Below the pieces are notes generated by a model. The model saw only the letters and a list, made by a program, of their open reading frames with translations. It searched no databases and was not told the DNA's origin. The translations under genes and the position numbers were made by a program. From DYTH01 sp964552725 (GTDB lineage: Bacteria; Desulfobacterota; Syntrophia; Syntrophales; UBA5619): 64,000 bases of DNA. Shown here piece after piece: positions 25,588-34,142 of the stretch. Each line of letters opens with the position of its first letter. Position 1 is the first letter of the stretch. The stretch is taken from contig CAZKHU010000001.1 of NCBI GenBank assembly GCA_964552725.1, forward strand, positions 1 to 64,000. Direction: 5' to 3'.

Positions 25588-27405
25588 TCAGCTCCCCGGC
25601 CGGTCATCTTCATCCAGCCCTTCATCGGTCAGCGGAATCTCGGGTATGACTGCGGGAAATGCCGCTTCGACCTGATCGCGCACCTTCACTTCCCGCACCT
25701 CCGCGCCTGGAAAGACATCGAGAATCTTCCGAACCAGCGGATGGGAGAGCGCTTCCTGACGGATTCCCCGGCTCTGATTGTTCTTTTCCGCCAGAGCCTT
25801 TGCCTTGAGCCCGTTTCCCCCGCCTGCCGGCATAACAGCCTCTATCTCCACCTTCGTTTCCCTTTTCCAAAACTGCCGGCAGTAATCCGCCAGTTTATCC
25901 TTTTGCCGGTCAACATCGTTGAAGAAGAGATACCCTTTTTCAAACCCGATCCGGAGAAGCCCGTCTTCGCAGGATAAACACCTCCCCTGCTGGAGCTTCG
26001 CGGAAAGGGCGGGATCATGCTGCTTCAGGAATGCCCTGAAGCCCTCCCATCCCTTCCCCCCGCTCAGATCTTCTCCCGCCTCTCCATTGCCGGTCAGGCT
26101 TGCGCCTCTTCCAGCCTCCTCCGGTCCGGCTCCATAGGTAGGGCGCTCCTCCCTTGCAGCCGGCGGCGCCACGGATGCGGCGTATTTCTCCGTAATGGCT
26201 CCCCCATGCATATCTCCGCCCGGCGAAGAAACGGCTTTGCCCCTGACAGTCCCTCCGCCCAGGCGCATTTCCAGTCCTTCCATCCGCCCGATAATCTCTT
26301 CAAGGGGAATAAGCTGCTCCAGATATGCCATCCGGCAGAGAACCGCTTCCAGATTGAGACGGGGGTTCTGACTCCGGCGTACATTTTCCTCCTCTGCCAT
26401 CAGCAATTCCAGAAGGCGCCGCAGCGTCCCGGCTTCTTGTCCATCCGTCTGCTGCCGCAATCGCGCCTTCTCCTCACCGGGGATGTCTATCAGCGAATCG
26501 CTGTCGCTTATAATCTTTACGAGCAGCAGGTTGCGGAAATGATTAAGGAGCGTTTGATAAAAATAGCGCATATCGAGGCCGCAATAGTAGGCCTCGTCGA
26601 CGATTTTCAGACAGCGGCCGGCATCCCTGGCCAGTACCGCCTCGGACAAAACCAGCAGAAAACGGCGATCGGAGCGACCGATAATTTCCTCCACCGCCTC
26701 ATCTTTGATCTCGCTGCCCGCGTAGGATATAACCTGATCGAAGATGCTCTGGGAATCGCGCAAACTGCCGTCGCCCGCTTCGGCAATCCAGGCAAGGGCA
26801 CTGTCGCTGACAGAAATATTTTCCAGGGACGCTATCCACCGGAGATTTTCCTTTATCTGCTTCTGGGAGATCCTCCGGAAATCGAAACACTGGCAGCGGG
26901 AGCGGATAGTGGCCGGCACCTTGTTGGTTTCCGTCGTCGCGAAGATAAAGATAACATGGGATGGCGGCTCCTCCAGGGTTTTAAGCAGCGCGTTGAACGC
27001 CTCCCTGGTCAGCATGTGCACTTCGTCAATTATGTAAATCTTGTAGCGGCCGGAAGCAGCGGAAAATTTTACGTTCTCGCGCAGTTCGCGAATCTCGTCT
27101 ATCCCCCGGTTGGAGGCGCCGTCTATTTCCCGGACATCGATGGCGTTTCCGTTCGTTATTTCACGGCAGTGGACACATTCATTGCAGGGCGTCGGAGTCG
27201 GCCCGGTTATGCAGTTAAGGGCCTTCGCCAGTATCCGGGCAACCGATGTCTTGCCCACCCCGCGCGGCCCGCTGAAGAGAAAGGCATGGGCAATGCGCTT
27301 TTGGGAAATCGCATTTTGCAGCGTCCTTACGACGTGCTCCTGACCCGTTACCTCTTCAAATCTCTGGGGACGGCACTTTCGTGCCAGAACGCGGTATTCC
27401 TGCAC
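25588..27405 (-). CDS. dnaX: DNA polymerase III subunits gamma/tau
   Basis: A 605-residue clamp-loader ATPase. It has Walker A GPRGVGKTSVARI, a zinc module (CITGPTPTPCNECVHC), Walker B YIIDEVHML, sensor 1 FATTE and the arginine-finger SRC region. A long variable tail then contains a tau-like C-terminal domain. The start is GTG 27405 (VQEYRVLARK), with AGGAG 8 bases upstream. The open frame continues to 27462, but that part lies in the SRP RNA gene. No slippery A6G-type frameshift site was noticed, so gamma may be absent or made otherwise. Confidence 0.95.
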   Translation of the reverse strand: MQEYRVLARKCRPQRFEEVTGQEHVVRTLQNAISQKRIAHAFLFSGPRGVGKTSVARILAKALNCITGPTPTPCNECVHCREITNGNAIDVREIDGASNRGIDEIRELRENVKFSAASGRYKIYIIDEVHMLTREAFNALLKTLEEPPSHVIFIFATTETNKVPATIRSRCQCFDFRRISQKQIKENLRWIASLENISVSDSALAWIAEAGDGSLRDSQSIFDQVISYAGSEIKDEAVEEIIGRSDRRFLLVLSEAVLARDAGRCLKIVDEAYYCGLDMRYFYQTLLNHFRNLLLVKIISDSDSLIDIPGEEKARLRQQTDGQEAGTLRRLLELLMAEEENVRRSQNPRLNLEAVLCRMAYLEQLIPLEEIIGRMEGLEMRLGGGTVRGKAVSSPGGDMHGGAITEKYAASVAPPAAREERPTYGAGPEEAGRGASLTGNGEAGEDLSGGKGWEGFRAFLKQHDPALSAKLQQGRCLSCEDGLLRIGFEKGYLFFNDVDRQKDKLADYCRQFWKRETKVEIEAVMPAGGGNGLKAKALAEKNNQSRGIRQEALSHPLVRKILDVFPGAEVREVKVRDQVEAAFPAVIPEIPLTDEGLDEDDRPGS

Positions 27406-27436
27406 AAACGCTCCTGCGAAAAAATGGATGAAAATA

Positions 27437-27542
27437 GGGATAGCCGGGTTTGTCCGCAGCACACGCCGGTAACTGCTGCCGCTGCTTCCTTCCGGACCTG
27501 ACGGGGTTGGCAGGCCGCCGTCGCACGGGACCCGGCTATCTT
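27437..27542 (-). ncRNA. ffs: Bacterial signal recognition particle RNA (small, 4.5S type)
   Basis: The minus strand carries the diagnostic domain IV: GTCAGGTCCGGAAGGAAGCA, with the GGAA tetraloop and the asymmetric internal loop that binds Ffh. The flanks pair to close the rod: GATAGCCGGGT at the 5' end (27540 downward) is complementary to ACCCGGCTATC at the 3' end (about 27449-27439). A T-rich stretch follows (TATTTTCATCCATTTTTT). It lies between tRNA-Ser and dnaX. The exact ends are estimated from the pairing. Confidence 0.93.
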
Positions 27543-27579
27543 TATGGCAAGAAGGGACCTGGAAGCCCCCTGATTACAA

Positions 27580-27673
27580 TGGCGGAGAGAGCGGGATTCG
27601 AACCCGCGGTACACCTTTGAGGGCGCACACACGATTTCCAGTCGTGCTCCTTCAGCCGCTCGGACATCTCTCC
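27580..27673 (-). tRNA. tRNA-Ser (anticodon GGA)
   Basis: On the minus strand the acceptor GGAGAGA pairs with TCTCTCC and is followed by discriminator G and an encoded CCA (27580-27582). The anticodon arm CACGA-CTGGAAA-TCGTG gives anticodon GGA. A long variable arm typical of serine tRNAs and a T arm with GGTTCGAATCC are present. It lies about 40 bases upstream of the SRP RNA. Confidence 0.96.
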
Positions 27674-27701
27674 ACTTTTTTCCCCTGCAAATAACTTTGC
27701 C

Positions 27702-27731
27702 CTTATATTGGTTTAACAATCTTTCTGTCAA
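27702..27731 (-). promoter_or_regulatory. Sigma-70 promoter of tRNA-Ser/SRP RNA/dnaX region
   Basis: On the minus strand there is a perfect TTGACA, an 18-base spacer and TATAAG, placed so that transcription would start about 20 bases before the tRNA 5' end. Confidence 0.7.
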
Positions 27732-28115
27732 GAAATTTATAGCTGCGGGAAACGGTAAAATTACCTTTAACCAAACATATGAAAATCATGCGCCAAATCT
27801 GTTTCGACCGGCAGGAGCTAACCTGATTATATCTTTTGGTTATCCGACAAAGCAAAGCGGGGCAAGGTAATCCGCTTGCAGCCGGAGCCCTCGGCGGAAA
27901 AAATAGTTTTGCTTTTTTGTCCTTTTGTGGCATATTCCCCCGCCGATAATCGTTGCCGGAGCAATAAAGCGCTTGAATAACAAACGTGTTTTTATTTCAA
28001 GGCACATCCAGCTTATATAGATGCGCGTACGTTATCTGTTTTGATCGCTTCTTGCCCCCCTGCTCCAGGCGCGGGGGGTGAGAAAACCTTTAAAAAACAT
28101 GGCGGGAGAATTAAA
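27732..28115. other. Intergenic region upstream of the permease gene
   Basis: This is a divergent gap of about 380 bases between the tRNA promoter and the permease. A 76-codon minus-strand frame inside it (27703-27933) has no family features or ribosome site. A GC-rich inverted repeat (CCCCCC...GGGGGG, 28055-28080) precedes the permease but has no T tract. No clear promoter was found. Confidence 0.4.
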
Positions 28116-29447
28116 ATGGGCTATATCGAAATTATTGCGATAATCATTTTTCTGGCAACAATTACAGTAGTCATAACTGGCTGGTTCGACAGCGTGATTG
28201 CGGCCCTGTTAGGGGTCGTAGCCATGATCTGTTTCGGCGTCATGACGGACATCGATGCCTTCAAATTCGTAGACTGGAACGTGATCGCCATCCTGCTTTC
28301 CATCTGGACCATCTCCGGGTTTTTCGGAAGATCGGGCGTCCCCTCTTACCTGTCGGCCGTTGTTTTGAGGCTGTCCCGGGGCAATATTCCCCTGTTCGTG
28401 GTCAGCGTCGGCGCCCTGGCCGGCCTCGTTTCGATGCTGATCGATAATGTCGTGGTCGTCCTGATGTTCGCCCCCGTCATCTTTCACGCCTGCAGGCGCT
28501 TCAAGCTTTCCGCCTTCGGGCCGGTTCTTTTCATGGGACTCTGCGCGAATTTCATGGGAACGGCGATGCTTCTGGGAGATCTGCCCCCGCAGATGCTCCA
28601 CAGTGTTGCCAAGATTGAGTTTTCCGGTTTTATCTGGTTTATGGGAAGACCCTCTTCCTTCTTCATACTTCTTTTTGCCTACATAATCACCTGCGCGTTC
28701 TTCTACTGGAAATTCAAGAAAGACTTTTCCTCGGCAAAGATGGACATCTCTTCCATGGAAAACGAGAATCCCCTCGATTACATCAAGGACAAGCCCTTCG
28801 CGATAATCTCCTGCGGAATTTTTGTTCTGACCATCATAGCCATGGCCTTCCGGGAGAAGTTCGGCTTTCACCTGGGCTTCATAGCGATGTGGGGCGCCCT
28901 GACCAGCATCCTGTTTTTCACGATTTTCAAGGATCGCTTCACAGTGGAAATCCCCGATATAGAGGAAATCCTGAAGGAACTCGACTGGCGCGCCATCTTC
29001 TTTTATGTTTCGCTGTTTGCGCTGGTCGGCGGCCTTGACCACGCCGGCGTGATCAAGGTTATCGCGGCGGCAATTACCCCGATGATCAAAGAGAGTCTGG
29101 TAGTCGGCAGCACTGTCGTTTACTGGGTAACGGCGCCCATCGTGGGACTTGTGGAACATGACGCCTACATCCTGACGATGCTTTATGTCATTCGCGACCT
29201 CGGCGCGCAGGGGATAGAGCCCTGGCCGCTGTACTGGATGCTTCTATGGGCAGGCACGCTGGGGAGCAACCTGACGATTGCAGGGGCCCCCGCCCTGTTC
29301 GTCGCAAAAAATCTCGCCGACAAAGAGGACCGGCGCCAGAGCACCTTGAAGGAGTTTTTGGGCATCTCCGCGCCTTATGCGCTGATTTCCCTCGTTTCCT
29401 GCTACATCCCGGCGATGCTCGTCTGGGTGCTGCCTTTTGCCAAATAG
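28116..29447 (+). CDS. Ion-transporter superfamily permease (ArsB/NhaD/SLC13-like)
   Basis: A 443-residue integral membrane protein with about 11-12 hydrophobic segments and two inverted repeats. Both repeats contain the half-helix features of the IT superfamily: LVSMLIDNVVVVLMFAPV with GTAMLLGDLPPQML in the first, and GLVEHDAYILTMLYV with GSNLTIAGAPALFVAK in the second. Members carry Na+/H+, arsenite, citrate or dicarboxylates. The acidic GDLPP and EHDAY resemble NhaD/ArsB-type proton-coupled antiporters, but the substrate is not certain. ATG 28116 is the start (GGGAGAATTAAA upstream), and the upstream extension lacks membrane character. Confidence 0.8.
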   Translation: MGYIEIIAIIIFLATITVVITGWFDSVIAALLGVVAMICFGVMTDIDAFKFVDWNVIAILLSIWTISGFFGRSGVPSYLSAVVLRLSRGNIPLFVVSVGALAGLVSMLIDNVVVVLMFAPVIFHACRRFKLSAFGPVLFMGLCANFMGTAMLLGDLPPQMLHSVAKIEFSGFIWFMGRPSSFFILLFAYIITCAFFYWKFKKDFSSAKMDISSMENENPLDYIKDKPFAIISCGIFVLTIIAMAFREKFGFHLGFIAMWGALTSILFFTIFKDRFTVEIPDIEEILKELDWRAIFFYVSLFALVGGLDHAGVIKVIAAAITPMIKESLVVGSTVVYWVTAPIVGLVEHDAYILTMLYVIRDLGAQGIEPWPLYWMLLWAGTLGSNLTIAGAPALFVAKNLADKEDRRQSTLKEFLGISAPYALISLVSCYIPAMLVWVLPFAK

Positions 29448-29479
29448 TCTTTCTGAAAAGTTTTATGGTTATTTTGATC

Positions 29480-29506
29480 TTGACAGGCGGGGGCAATTAA
29501 TATAGA
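29480..29506 (+). promoter_or_regulatory. Candidate promoter of rpsT
   Basis: A perfect TTGACA is followed, with a short 15-base spacer, by TATAGA, about 40 bases before the rpsT start. Confidence 0.4.
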
Positions 29507-29543
29507 GATTGCGTCCCAAAAATATTTGAAGGAGGATGTTTTT

Positions 29544-29810
29544 TTGGCTACACATAAATCTGCAGAAAAGAGAGACAGGCAGGACGCAAAACGTCTTGAG
29601 CGCAACAGGGCGGTCAAGGCAAGCGTCAAGACCGCGATAAAGGCGGCAAGAGAGACTATCGGCGACAATAACAGCGAAACGGCTGCGGCTTCTTTGGCAA
29701 AAGTTATTCCCGTTATCGCAAAGGCAGCGGCAAAGGGAACGATTCACAAAAACAACGCCGCGCGCAAGATTTCTCGCCTGACCAGACTCGCAAACGCCGT
29801 CAAGTCCTGA
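29544..29810 (+). CDS. rpsT: 30S ribosomal protein S20
   Basis: An 88-residue basic protein that binds 16S rRNA. It begins LATHKSAEKRDRQ, continues with RNRAVKASVKTAIKAARE, and ends with GTIHKNNAARKISRLTRLANAV, all typical of S20. The start is TTG at 29544, placed 9 bases after GAAGGAGG. The ATG at 29526 overlaps poorly with the ribosome site and would add non-family residues. E. coli rpsT also uses a UUG start, linked to autogenous control. It is convergent with lptE. Confidence 0.95.
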   Translation: MATHKSAEKRDRQDAKRLERNRAVKASVKTAIKAARETIGDNNSETAAASLAKVIPVIAKAAAKGTIHKNNAARKISRLTRLANAVKS

Positions 29811-29855
29811 TATTTATAAATTCCGGCTTTGCCTCGCAGGCATCGAACTTTGTCC

Positions 29856-30398
29856 TCAGAAATTTGACATCATCATCAGATACGTCCTCTCGGCTGAGTC
29901 TCCCGCCAGCTTGAGAAGGGCGTCTCTTCTGTTTTTTTCTGTCAGCGCCATATTGGCCACAAGATAATCGCTTGTTCCGGTTACCGTCCGGTTCTCCCAG
30001 ATCACGCGGCCGCTGGCCCGCTCTTCAAAAATAATGGCCATTCCGATCGTCATCCGTTCTTCCGCTGCGAGGGTCGATGACTTGTAGGAAAGCGGCGATA
30101 TCTGGATGCTTTCGACGCTTCCCCGGCAGACAACATCCGCTCTGTCCCTGCTCCCGACCAGCCGGAAGCGGCCCTCCTGCACAAAGCGATTGATGAAGGC
30201 GCTTCGGACAATGGTCGCGGCATAAGCCTCACTCGTTTTATTGTCAAATCCCTCTACAAAAAAAGTCCGCAGATGCGGGATGTTCGATTCCTCCCCACCC
30301 GGGAAACGATATCCGCAGCCGGCCAGAATCAACAAGAGAAACAACAGGAAACTGCTTCTCAAAATCGAGGGGGAAATCCCCGCTGTCGCGAACCTCAT
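29856..30398 (-). CDS. lptE: LPS-assembly lipoprotein LptE
   Basis: A 180-residue outer-membrane lipoprotein. The signal peptide ends with the lipobox LAGC (cysteine at about residue 28), followed by GYRF, the conserved start of LptE. Then come FVEGFDNKTSEA and DVVCRGSVESIQISPLSY. It plugs the LptD barrel and assists lipopolysaccharide delivery. It lies 12 bases downstream of leuS, the usual context in proteobacteria. The holA gene that often follows is absent, and rpsT is on the opposite strand. Confidence 0.9.
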   Translation of the reverse strand: MRFATAGISPSILRSSFLLFLLLILAGCGYRFPGGEESNIPHLRTFFVEGFDNKTSEAYAATIVRSAFINRFVQEGRFRLVGSRDRADVVCRGSVESIQISPLSYKSSTLAAEERMTIGMAIIFEERASGRVIWENRTVTGTSDYLVANMALTEKNRRDALLKLAGDSAERTYLMMMSNF

Positions 30399-30410
30399 GA
30401 TGTCTATTAC

Positions 30411-32999
30411 CTACCCGGCAACCACAATGTTTACAAGCTTCTTCGGCACATAAACCACCTTGACGATTTGCTTGCCACTGGTGAGACCGGCAATCCTCTC
30501 CTCGGCCAGCGAAAGCGACCGGATCGTCTCTTCATCCTCATCGGCGGCAACCGTTATTCTGCTTCTCACTTTGCCGTTGATCTGGAGCACGATCGTGATT
30601 TTTTCCTCGGAGGCAACTGCATGATCAAAGTCAGGCCAGGCTGCATCTAAAAGCGGCCCTTTCCCCCCGATCATTTCCCACAGCTCTTCCGTGACATGGG
30701 GGACAATCGGGGCAAGAAGGACGATAACCGCCTCCACCGTCTCCCGGACAACGGCAAAGCCGGTTGCATCATCCCTGGAGGGACGCGGCAACTGGTACAG
30801 GGCGTTAACCAGCTCCATCACTGAGCTGATCGCCGTGTTGAAGTGGAACCGCTCTTCAATGTCGGCGGTTACCTTGCGGATCGTTTGATGGGTCTTGCGG
30901 CGCAGCGCCTTGAGTTCTCCCTCGAGCGGCAGTTCCCCGGAAAACGGCTTGACTGTTGTTATGTCATCGAGATAATCGGTGATTATTCGCCATATTCTGT
31001 TCAGAAAACGGAATCCTCCATCCACCCCCTGGTCGCTCCACTCCAGGTCCTTCTCCGGGGGCGACGCAAAAAGGCAGAAAACCCTTACCGTATCGGCGCC
31101 GTAAGTGTTGATCAGGTAATCGGGATCGACAACGTTTTTCAGCGACTTCGACATCTTTTCCGTCTTGCCGATTACAACATCCTGATCGCAATGAGCGCAT
31201 TTGCCTTCCCTGACCTCTTCGGGAAACAGATAGCCGTGAGTCGGGCAGCGCGTCGTCTCCTTGCAGACCATTCCCTGGGTCAGCATGTTGGTGAACGGCT
31301 CATCAACGCCTACCACACCGAAATCCCGAAGCATTTTCGTATAGAATCGTGAATAGAGAAGATGCAGTATGGCGTGCTCTATCCCGCCTATGTACTGGTC
31401 AACCGGCATCCAGTAGTCCAGTTTTTTTCGATCCAGCCCCGGCTTGAGGTCATAATCCGCCGAGCAGAATCGCTCAAAGTACCATGATGACTCCACAAAA
31501 GTATCCATCGTGTCGGTCTCGCGTCTGGCCGGTTTGCCGCAGCGGGGGCAGATCGTTTCGACGAAGGCCTTGTGTCTGGCCAGCGGCGACCCCCCTTCTC
31601 CGCTCAGGGAAACAGCCTCGGGAAGCACCACCGGCAGCTCCGCTTCGGGAACCGGCACAAGCCCGCAATCATCACAGTTGATCATCGGTATCGGCGCGCC
31701 CCAATAACGCTGGCGGGAAATTCCCCAGTCCCGCAGACGATACTGGATCGTCTTCCTGCCCCTGCCGAGGGCTTCCAGATGAGCAGCGATCTCATCGAGG
31801 GCAGCGCGGTTCCCGATCCCGTCAAAACGGCCGGAGTTTACCAGTACGCCGTCTCCGTCGTAGGCCTCCGTCATTGTCTGGACATTAAGAGTTCGGTCCG
31901 GCGGCTGGATGACGACAATCAGCGGCAGATCGTATTTCCTGGCAAATTCGAAGTCGCGCTGATCGTGGGTGGGAACAGCCATGACACAGCCGGTGCCGTA
32001 ATCGGCAAGAACGAAGTTTGCCGCATAGATCGGCATCTTTCGGCCCGTCACGGGGTTCAGGCAATAACTGTCCAGGAAAATGCCCTCTTTTTCGTAATAG
32101 TCAGAGGTACGCATCTTTTTATCCTGTTTCTTTATTTTTTCCACAAAATCATGTACTTCGGATTGGCAGGGCTTACCCTGAACCAGTTCCATGACAAGCG
32201 GATGCTCAGCCGCAACAAGCATGAACGTGGCGCCGTATATCGTATCCTGGCGGGTTGTAAAGACCTTGATATCGCCGCCGCCTTCGGCCATCGGAAAAGA
32301 GGCCTCGCAGCCGTAACTCTTGCCGATCCAGTTTTTCTGCATCGCCATAACCCGCTCCGGCCAGCCGGGAAGCTTATCGCAATAATCAAGCAGCTCTTCG
32401 ATATAATTAGTGATCCGGAAGAACCACTGCTTCAGAAAACGATCCTCCACCTCGGAACCGCAGCGCCAGCAGCACCCGGACTCAACCTGCTCGTTGGCAA
32501 GCACTGTCTGACATTGCGGACACCAGTTCACAGTTGAATCTTTCTGGTAGGCGAGTCCTTTCTCGTACATCCACAGGAAAAAAAGTTGCTCCCATTTATA
32601 ATATTCCGGCTCGCAGGTCGCAAGCTCCCGGTCCCAATCGTAGCTGAAACCCATCCGTTTCAGCTCCCTCTTCATGTTGTCTATATTGTCGTGCGTCCAG
32701 ACGGAAGGATGGATGCCCCGTTCAATTGCGGCATTTTCCGCGGGAAGGCCGAAGGCATCCCACCCCATCGGATGGAGAACGTTGTAGCCCCGCATCCGCT
32801 TGTACCGGGCGACAACGTCGCCAATCGTGTAGTTGCGCACATGACCTATATGAATCCGCCCTGATGGATAGGGAAACATTTCGAGCAGATAGTACTTTTT
32901 CCTGTCAGCATCCTCCGTCACCTTGAAAAGCCGTTCCTCTTCCCAGCGCTTTTGCCACTTCTCTTCTATTTCCTTGGGGTTGTATTTTCTGTCCATCAA
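30411..32999 (-). CDS. leuS: Leucyl-tRNA synthetase
   Basis: 862 residues, full length. The class I HIGH element is in PYPSGRIHIGHVRNYT. The Zn-1 finger has CPQCQTVLANEQV and CWRCG. The CP1 editing domain carries TRQDTIYGATF and YGTGCVMAVPTHDQRD. The catalytic lysine loop is KMSKSLKN, and the C-terminal anticodon and tRNA-binding domains are present. ATG 32999 has GGAG 9 bases upstream. A terminator-like hairpin lies just 12 bases before the start codon and may attenuate the gene. Confidence 0.97.
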   Translation of the reverse strand: MMDRKYNPKEIEEKWQKRWEEERLFKVTEDADRKKYYLLEMFPYPSGRIHIGHVRNYTIGDVVARYKRMRGYNVLHPMGWDAFGLPAENAAIERGIHPSVWTHDNIDNMKRELKRMGFSYDWDRELATCEPEYYKWEQLFFLWMYEKGLAYQKDSTVNWCPQCQTVLANEQVESGCCWRCGSEVEDRFLKQWFFRITNYIEELLDYCDKLPGWPERVMAMQKNWIGKSYGCEASFPMAEGGGDIKVFTTRQDTIYGATFMLVAAEHPLVMELVQGKPCQSEVHDFVEKIKKQDKKMRTSDYYEKEGIFLDSYCLNPVTGRKMPIYAANFVLADYGTGCVMAVPTHDQRDFEFARKYDLPLIVVIQPPDRTLNVQTMTEAYDGDGVLVNSGRFDGIGNRAALDEIAAHLEALGRGRKTIQYRLRDWGISRQRYWGAPIPMINCDDCGLVPVPEAELPVVLPEAVSLSGEGGSPLARHKAFVETICPRCGKPARRETDTMDTFVESSWYFERFCSADYDLKPGLDRKKLDYWMPVDQYIGGIEHAILHLLYSRFYTKMLRDFGVVGVDEPFTNMLTQGMVCKETTRCPTHGYLFPEEVREGKCAHCDQDVVIGKTEKMSKSLKNVVDPDYLINTYGADTVRVFCLFASPPEKDLEWSDQGVDGGFRFLNRIWRIITDYLDDITTVKPFSGELPLEGELKALRRKTHQTIRKVTADIEERFHFNTAISSVMELVNALYQLPRPSRDDATGFAVVRETVEAVIVLLAPIVPHVTEELWEMIGGKGPLLDAAWPDFDHAVASEEKITIVLQINGKVRSRITVAADEDEETIRSLSLAEERIAGLTSGKQIVKVVYVPKKLVNIVVAG

Positions 33000-33010
33000 G
33001 TCACTCCAAT

Positions 33011-33059
33011 AAAAACGGCCTGCGGCCCAGCGGCCGCACCGTGTAGAAAATTGAGGCCG
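33011..33059 (-). terminator. Terminator/attenuator-like hairpin in front of leuS
   Basis: On the minus strand GCGGCC-GCTG-GGCCGC forms an inner hairpin. An outer CGGCCT (33059-33054) can pair with AGGCCG (33021-33016), which is followed at once by TTTTT (33015-33011). It sits between the nusB stop and leuS, ending 11 bases before the leuS start codon, so leuS mRNA must read through it unless it starts from an unseen later site. Confidence 0.6.
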
Positions 33060-33145
33060 TTATGCAAGGCTCTTTCACCCGCCCCTGAAACGGCTTCAAT
33101 TATTCGCAAAGCGAGTCCCTCCGCGCGAAATGTCAACTTCCGCAT

Positions 33146-33589
33146 TCATTCCCCGCCTTCTTCATTTCTGCCGGGCAATTTCTCGTAGAGGGCATCCAGA
33201 ATGCCATTAATGAATGCCCCCGAATTTTCCGAACCGTACATTTTTCCGAGATCAATGGCCTCGTTCAAAGCTACCTTTGGCGGGACATCGGGGCAGAACA
33301 GCAATTCATAGACGGCCATTCGCAGGATGCTCTTATCGACACGCGACATCCTGCCGATTGTCCAATTCTCGGAATTGCCGCTGATCAGCTCATCTATTTT
33401 AAGCCGGTTTTTCCATGTGCCTTCGACAAGCTCGTTGGAAAATCTCCTTATTTCTTCCGACACATCCCCGGAGGCGTTGTCGAAACTGGCCCAAAAAAGG
33501 GCGACAGCATCACCCAGTTCGCCCTCCTGGGCATCCAACCCGTAAAGGAGTTGCAGCGCTATTTCCCTTGATTTTCGCCTTTTGTGCAT
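33146..33589 (-). CDS. nusB: Transcription antitermination protein NusB
   Basis: A 147-residue all-helical protein with the N-terminal RKSREIALQLLYGLD and the C-terminal RVDKSILRMAVYELL and VALNEAIDLGKMYG motifs. With NusE it binds boxA of rRNA leaders to prevent premature termination. It is last in the rib cluster, 49 bases after ribH, the common ribH-nusB arrangement. Confidence 0.96.
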   Translation of the reverse strand: MHKRRKSREIALQLLYGLDAQEGELGDAVALFWASFDNASGDVSEEIRRFSNELVEGTWKNRLKIDELISGNSENWTIGRMSRVDKSILRMAVYELLFCPDVPPKVALNEAIDLGKMYGSENSGAFINGILDALYEKLPGRNEEGGE

Positions 33590-33638
33590 TAGTCTCCCTA
33601 ACTTCGCTGGTCTTTTCCGGCAAATGCGTCAAAATCGC

Positions 33639-34109
33639 TTATACGGAAAGGTTCCTGAACAGATCGACCATCTCGATCGCGGACATGGCGGCATCCCAGC
33701 CCTTGTTTCCCATCTTGGCGCCGGCCCGTTCAATGGCCTGCTCGATAGTGTCCGTTGTCAGCACCCCAAAGGAAATCGGCACCTCTGTTTCCAGGCCGAC
33801 CATGGCGATCCCTTTGGCAACCTCGGAACTGATGTACTCAAAATGGGGGGTGGCGCCCCGGATGACGGCGCCCAGACAGATTACGGCGTCGTATTTACCG
33901 CTTTTTGCCATCTTTTTCGCGGCAAGCGGCAATTCAAAGGCGCCGGGAACGCGAACGATCCTTATATCTTTTTCATCGCCGCCCGCCCTTTTGATCGCGT
34001 CTATCGCCCCCTCGATAAGGCGGGAGCCGATAAAGTCGTTGAAGCGACTGACCGCGATTCCGAACCGCATTCCCTTTGCAACTATCTTTCCTTCGATAAT
34101 TTCCGGCAT
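33639..34109 (-). CDS. ribH: 6,7-Dimethyl-8-ribityllumazine synthase
   Basis: 156 residues. Family motifs are VSRFNDFIGSRLIEGA, VPGAFELPLAAKKM, ICLGAVIRGATPHFEYI and SFGVLTTDTIEQAIERAG. It condenses the pyrimidine intermediate with dihydroxybutanone phosphate and forms capsid-like shells. It is encoded 33 bases downstream of ribBA. Confidence 0.96.
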   Translation of the reverse strand: MPEIIEGKIVAKGMRFGIAVSRFNDFIGSRLIEGAIDAIKRAGGDEKDIRIVRVPGAFELPLAAKKMAKSGKYDAVICLGAVIRGATPHFEYISSEVAKGIAMVGLETEVPISFGVLTTDTIEQAIERAGAKMGNKGWDAAMSAIEMVDLFRNLSV

Positions 34110-34142
34110 CTTTCTTCTCCTTTGCTTGGGAAACGTTTCCTT

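Noticed and set aside
25588..27405. Programmed frameshift site in dnaX for a gamma form
   Set aside because: No A-rich slippery heptamer with downstream hairpin was seen in the expected middle region.
27406..27462. N-terminal extension of dnaX
   Set aside because: The extra 19 residues are encoded by the SRP RNA 3' region. A GTG with a good ribosome site at 27405 starts exactly at the family core.
27703..27933. Possible 76-residue minus-strand protein
   Set aside because: No ribosome site, no recognisable motif, and it overlaps the tRNA promoter.
28055..28080. CCCCCC...GGGGGG inverted repeat before the permease
   Set aside because: No T tract and no known regulatory pattern. Could be chance.
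33000..33145. T-box leader for leuS
   Set aside because: The conserved T-box sequence and specifier loop were not found. Only a terminator-like hairpin is present.
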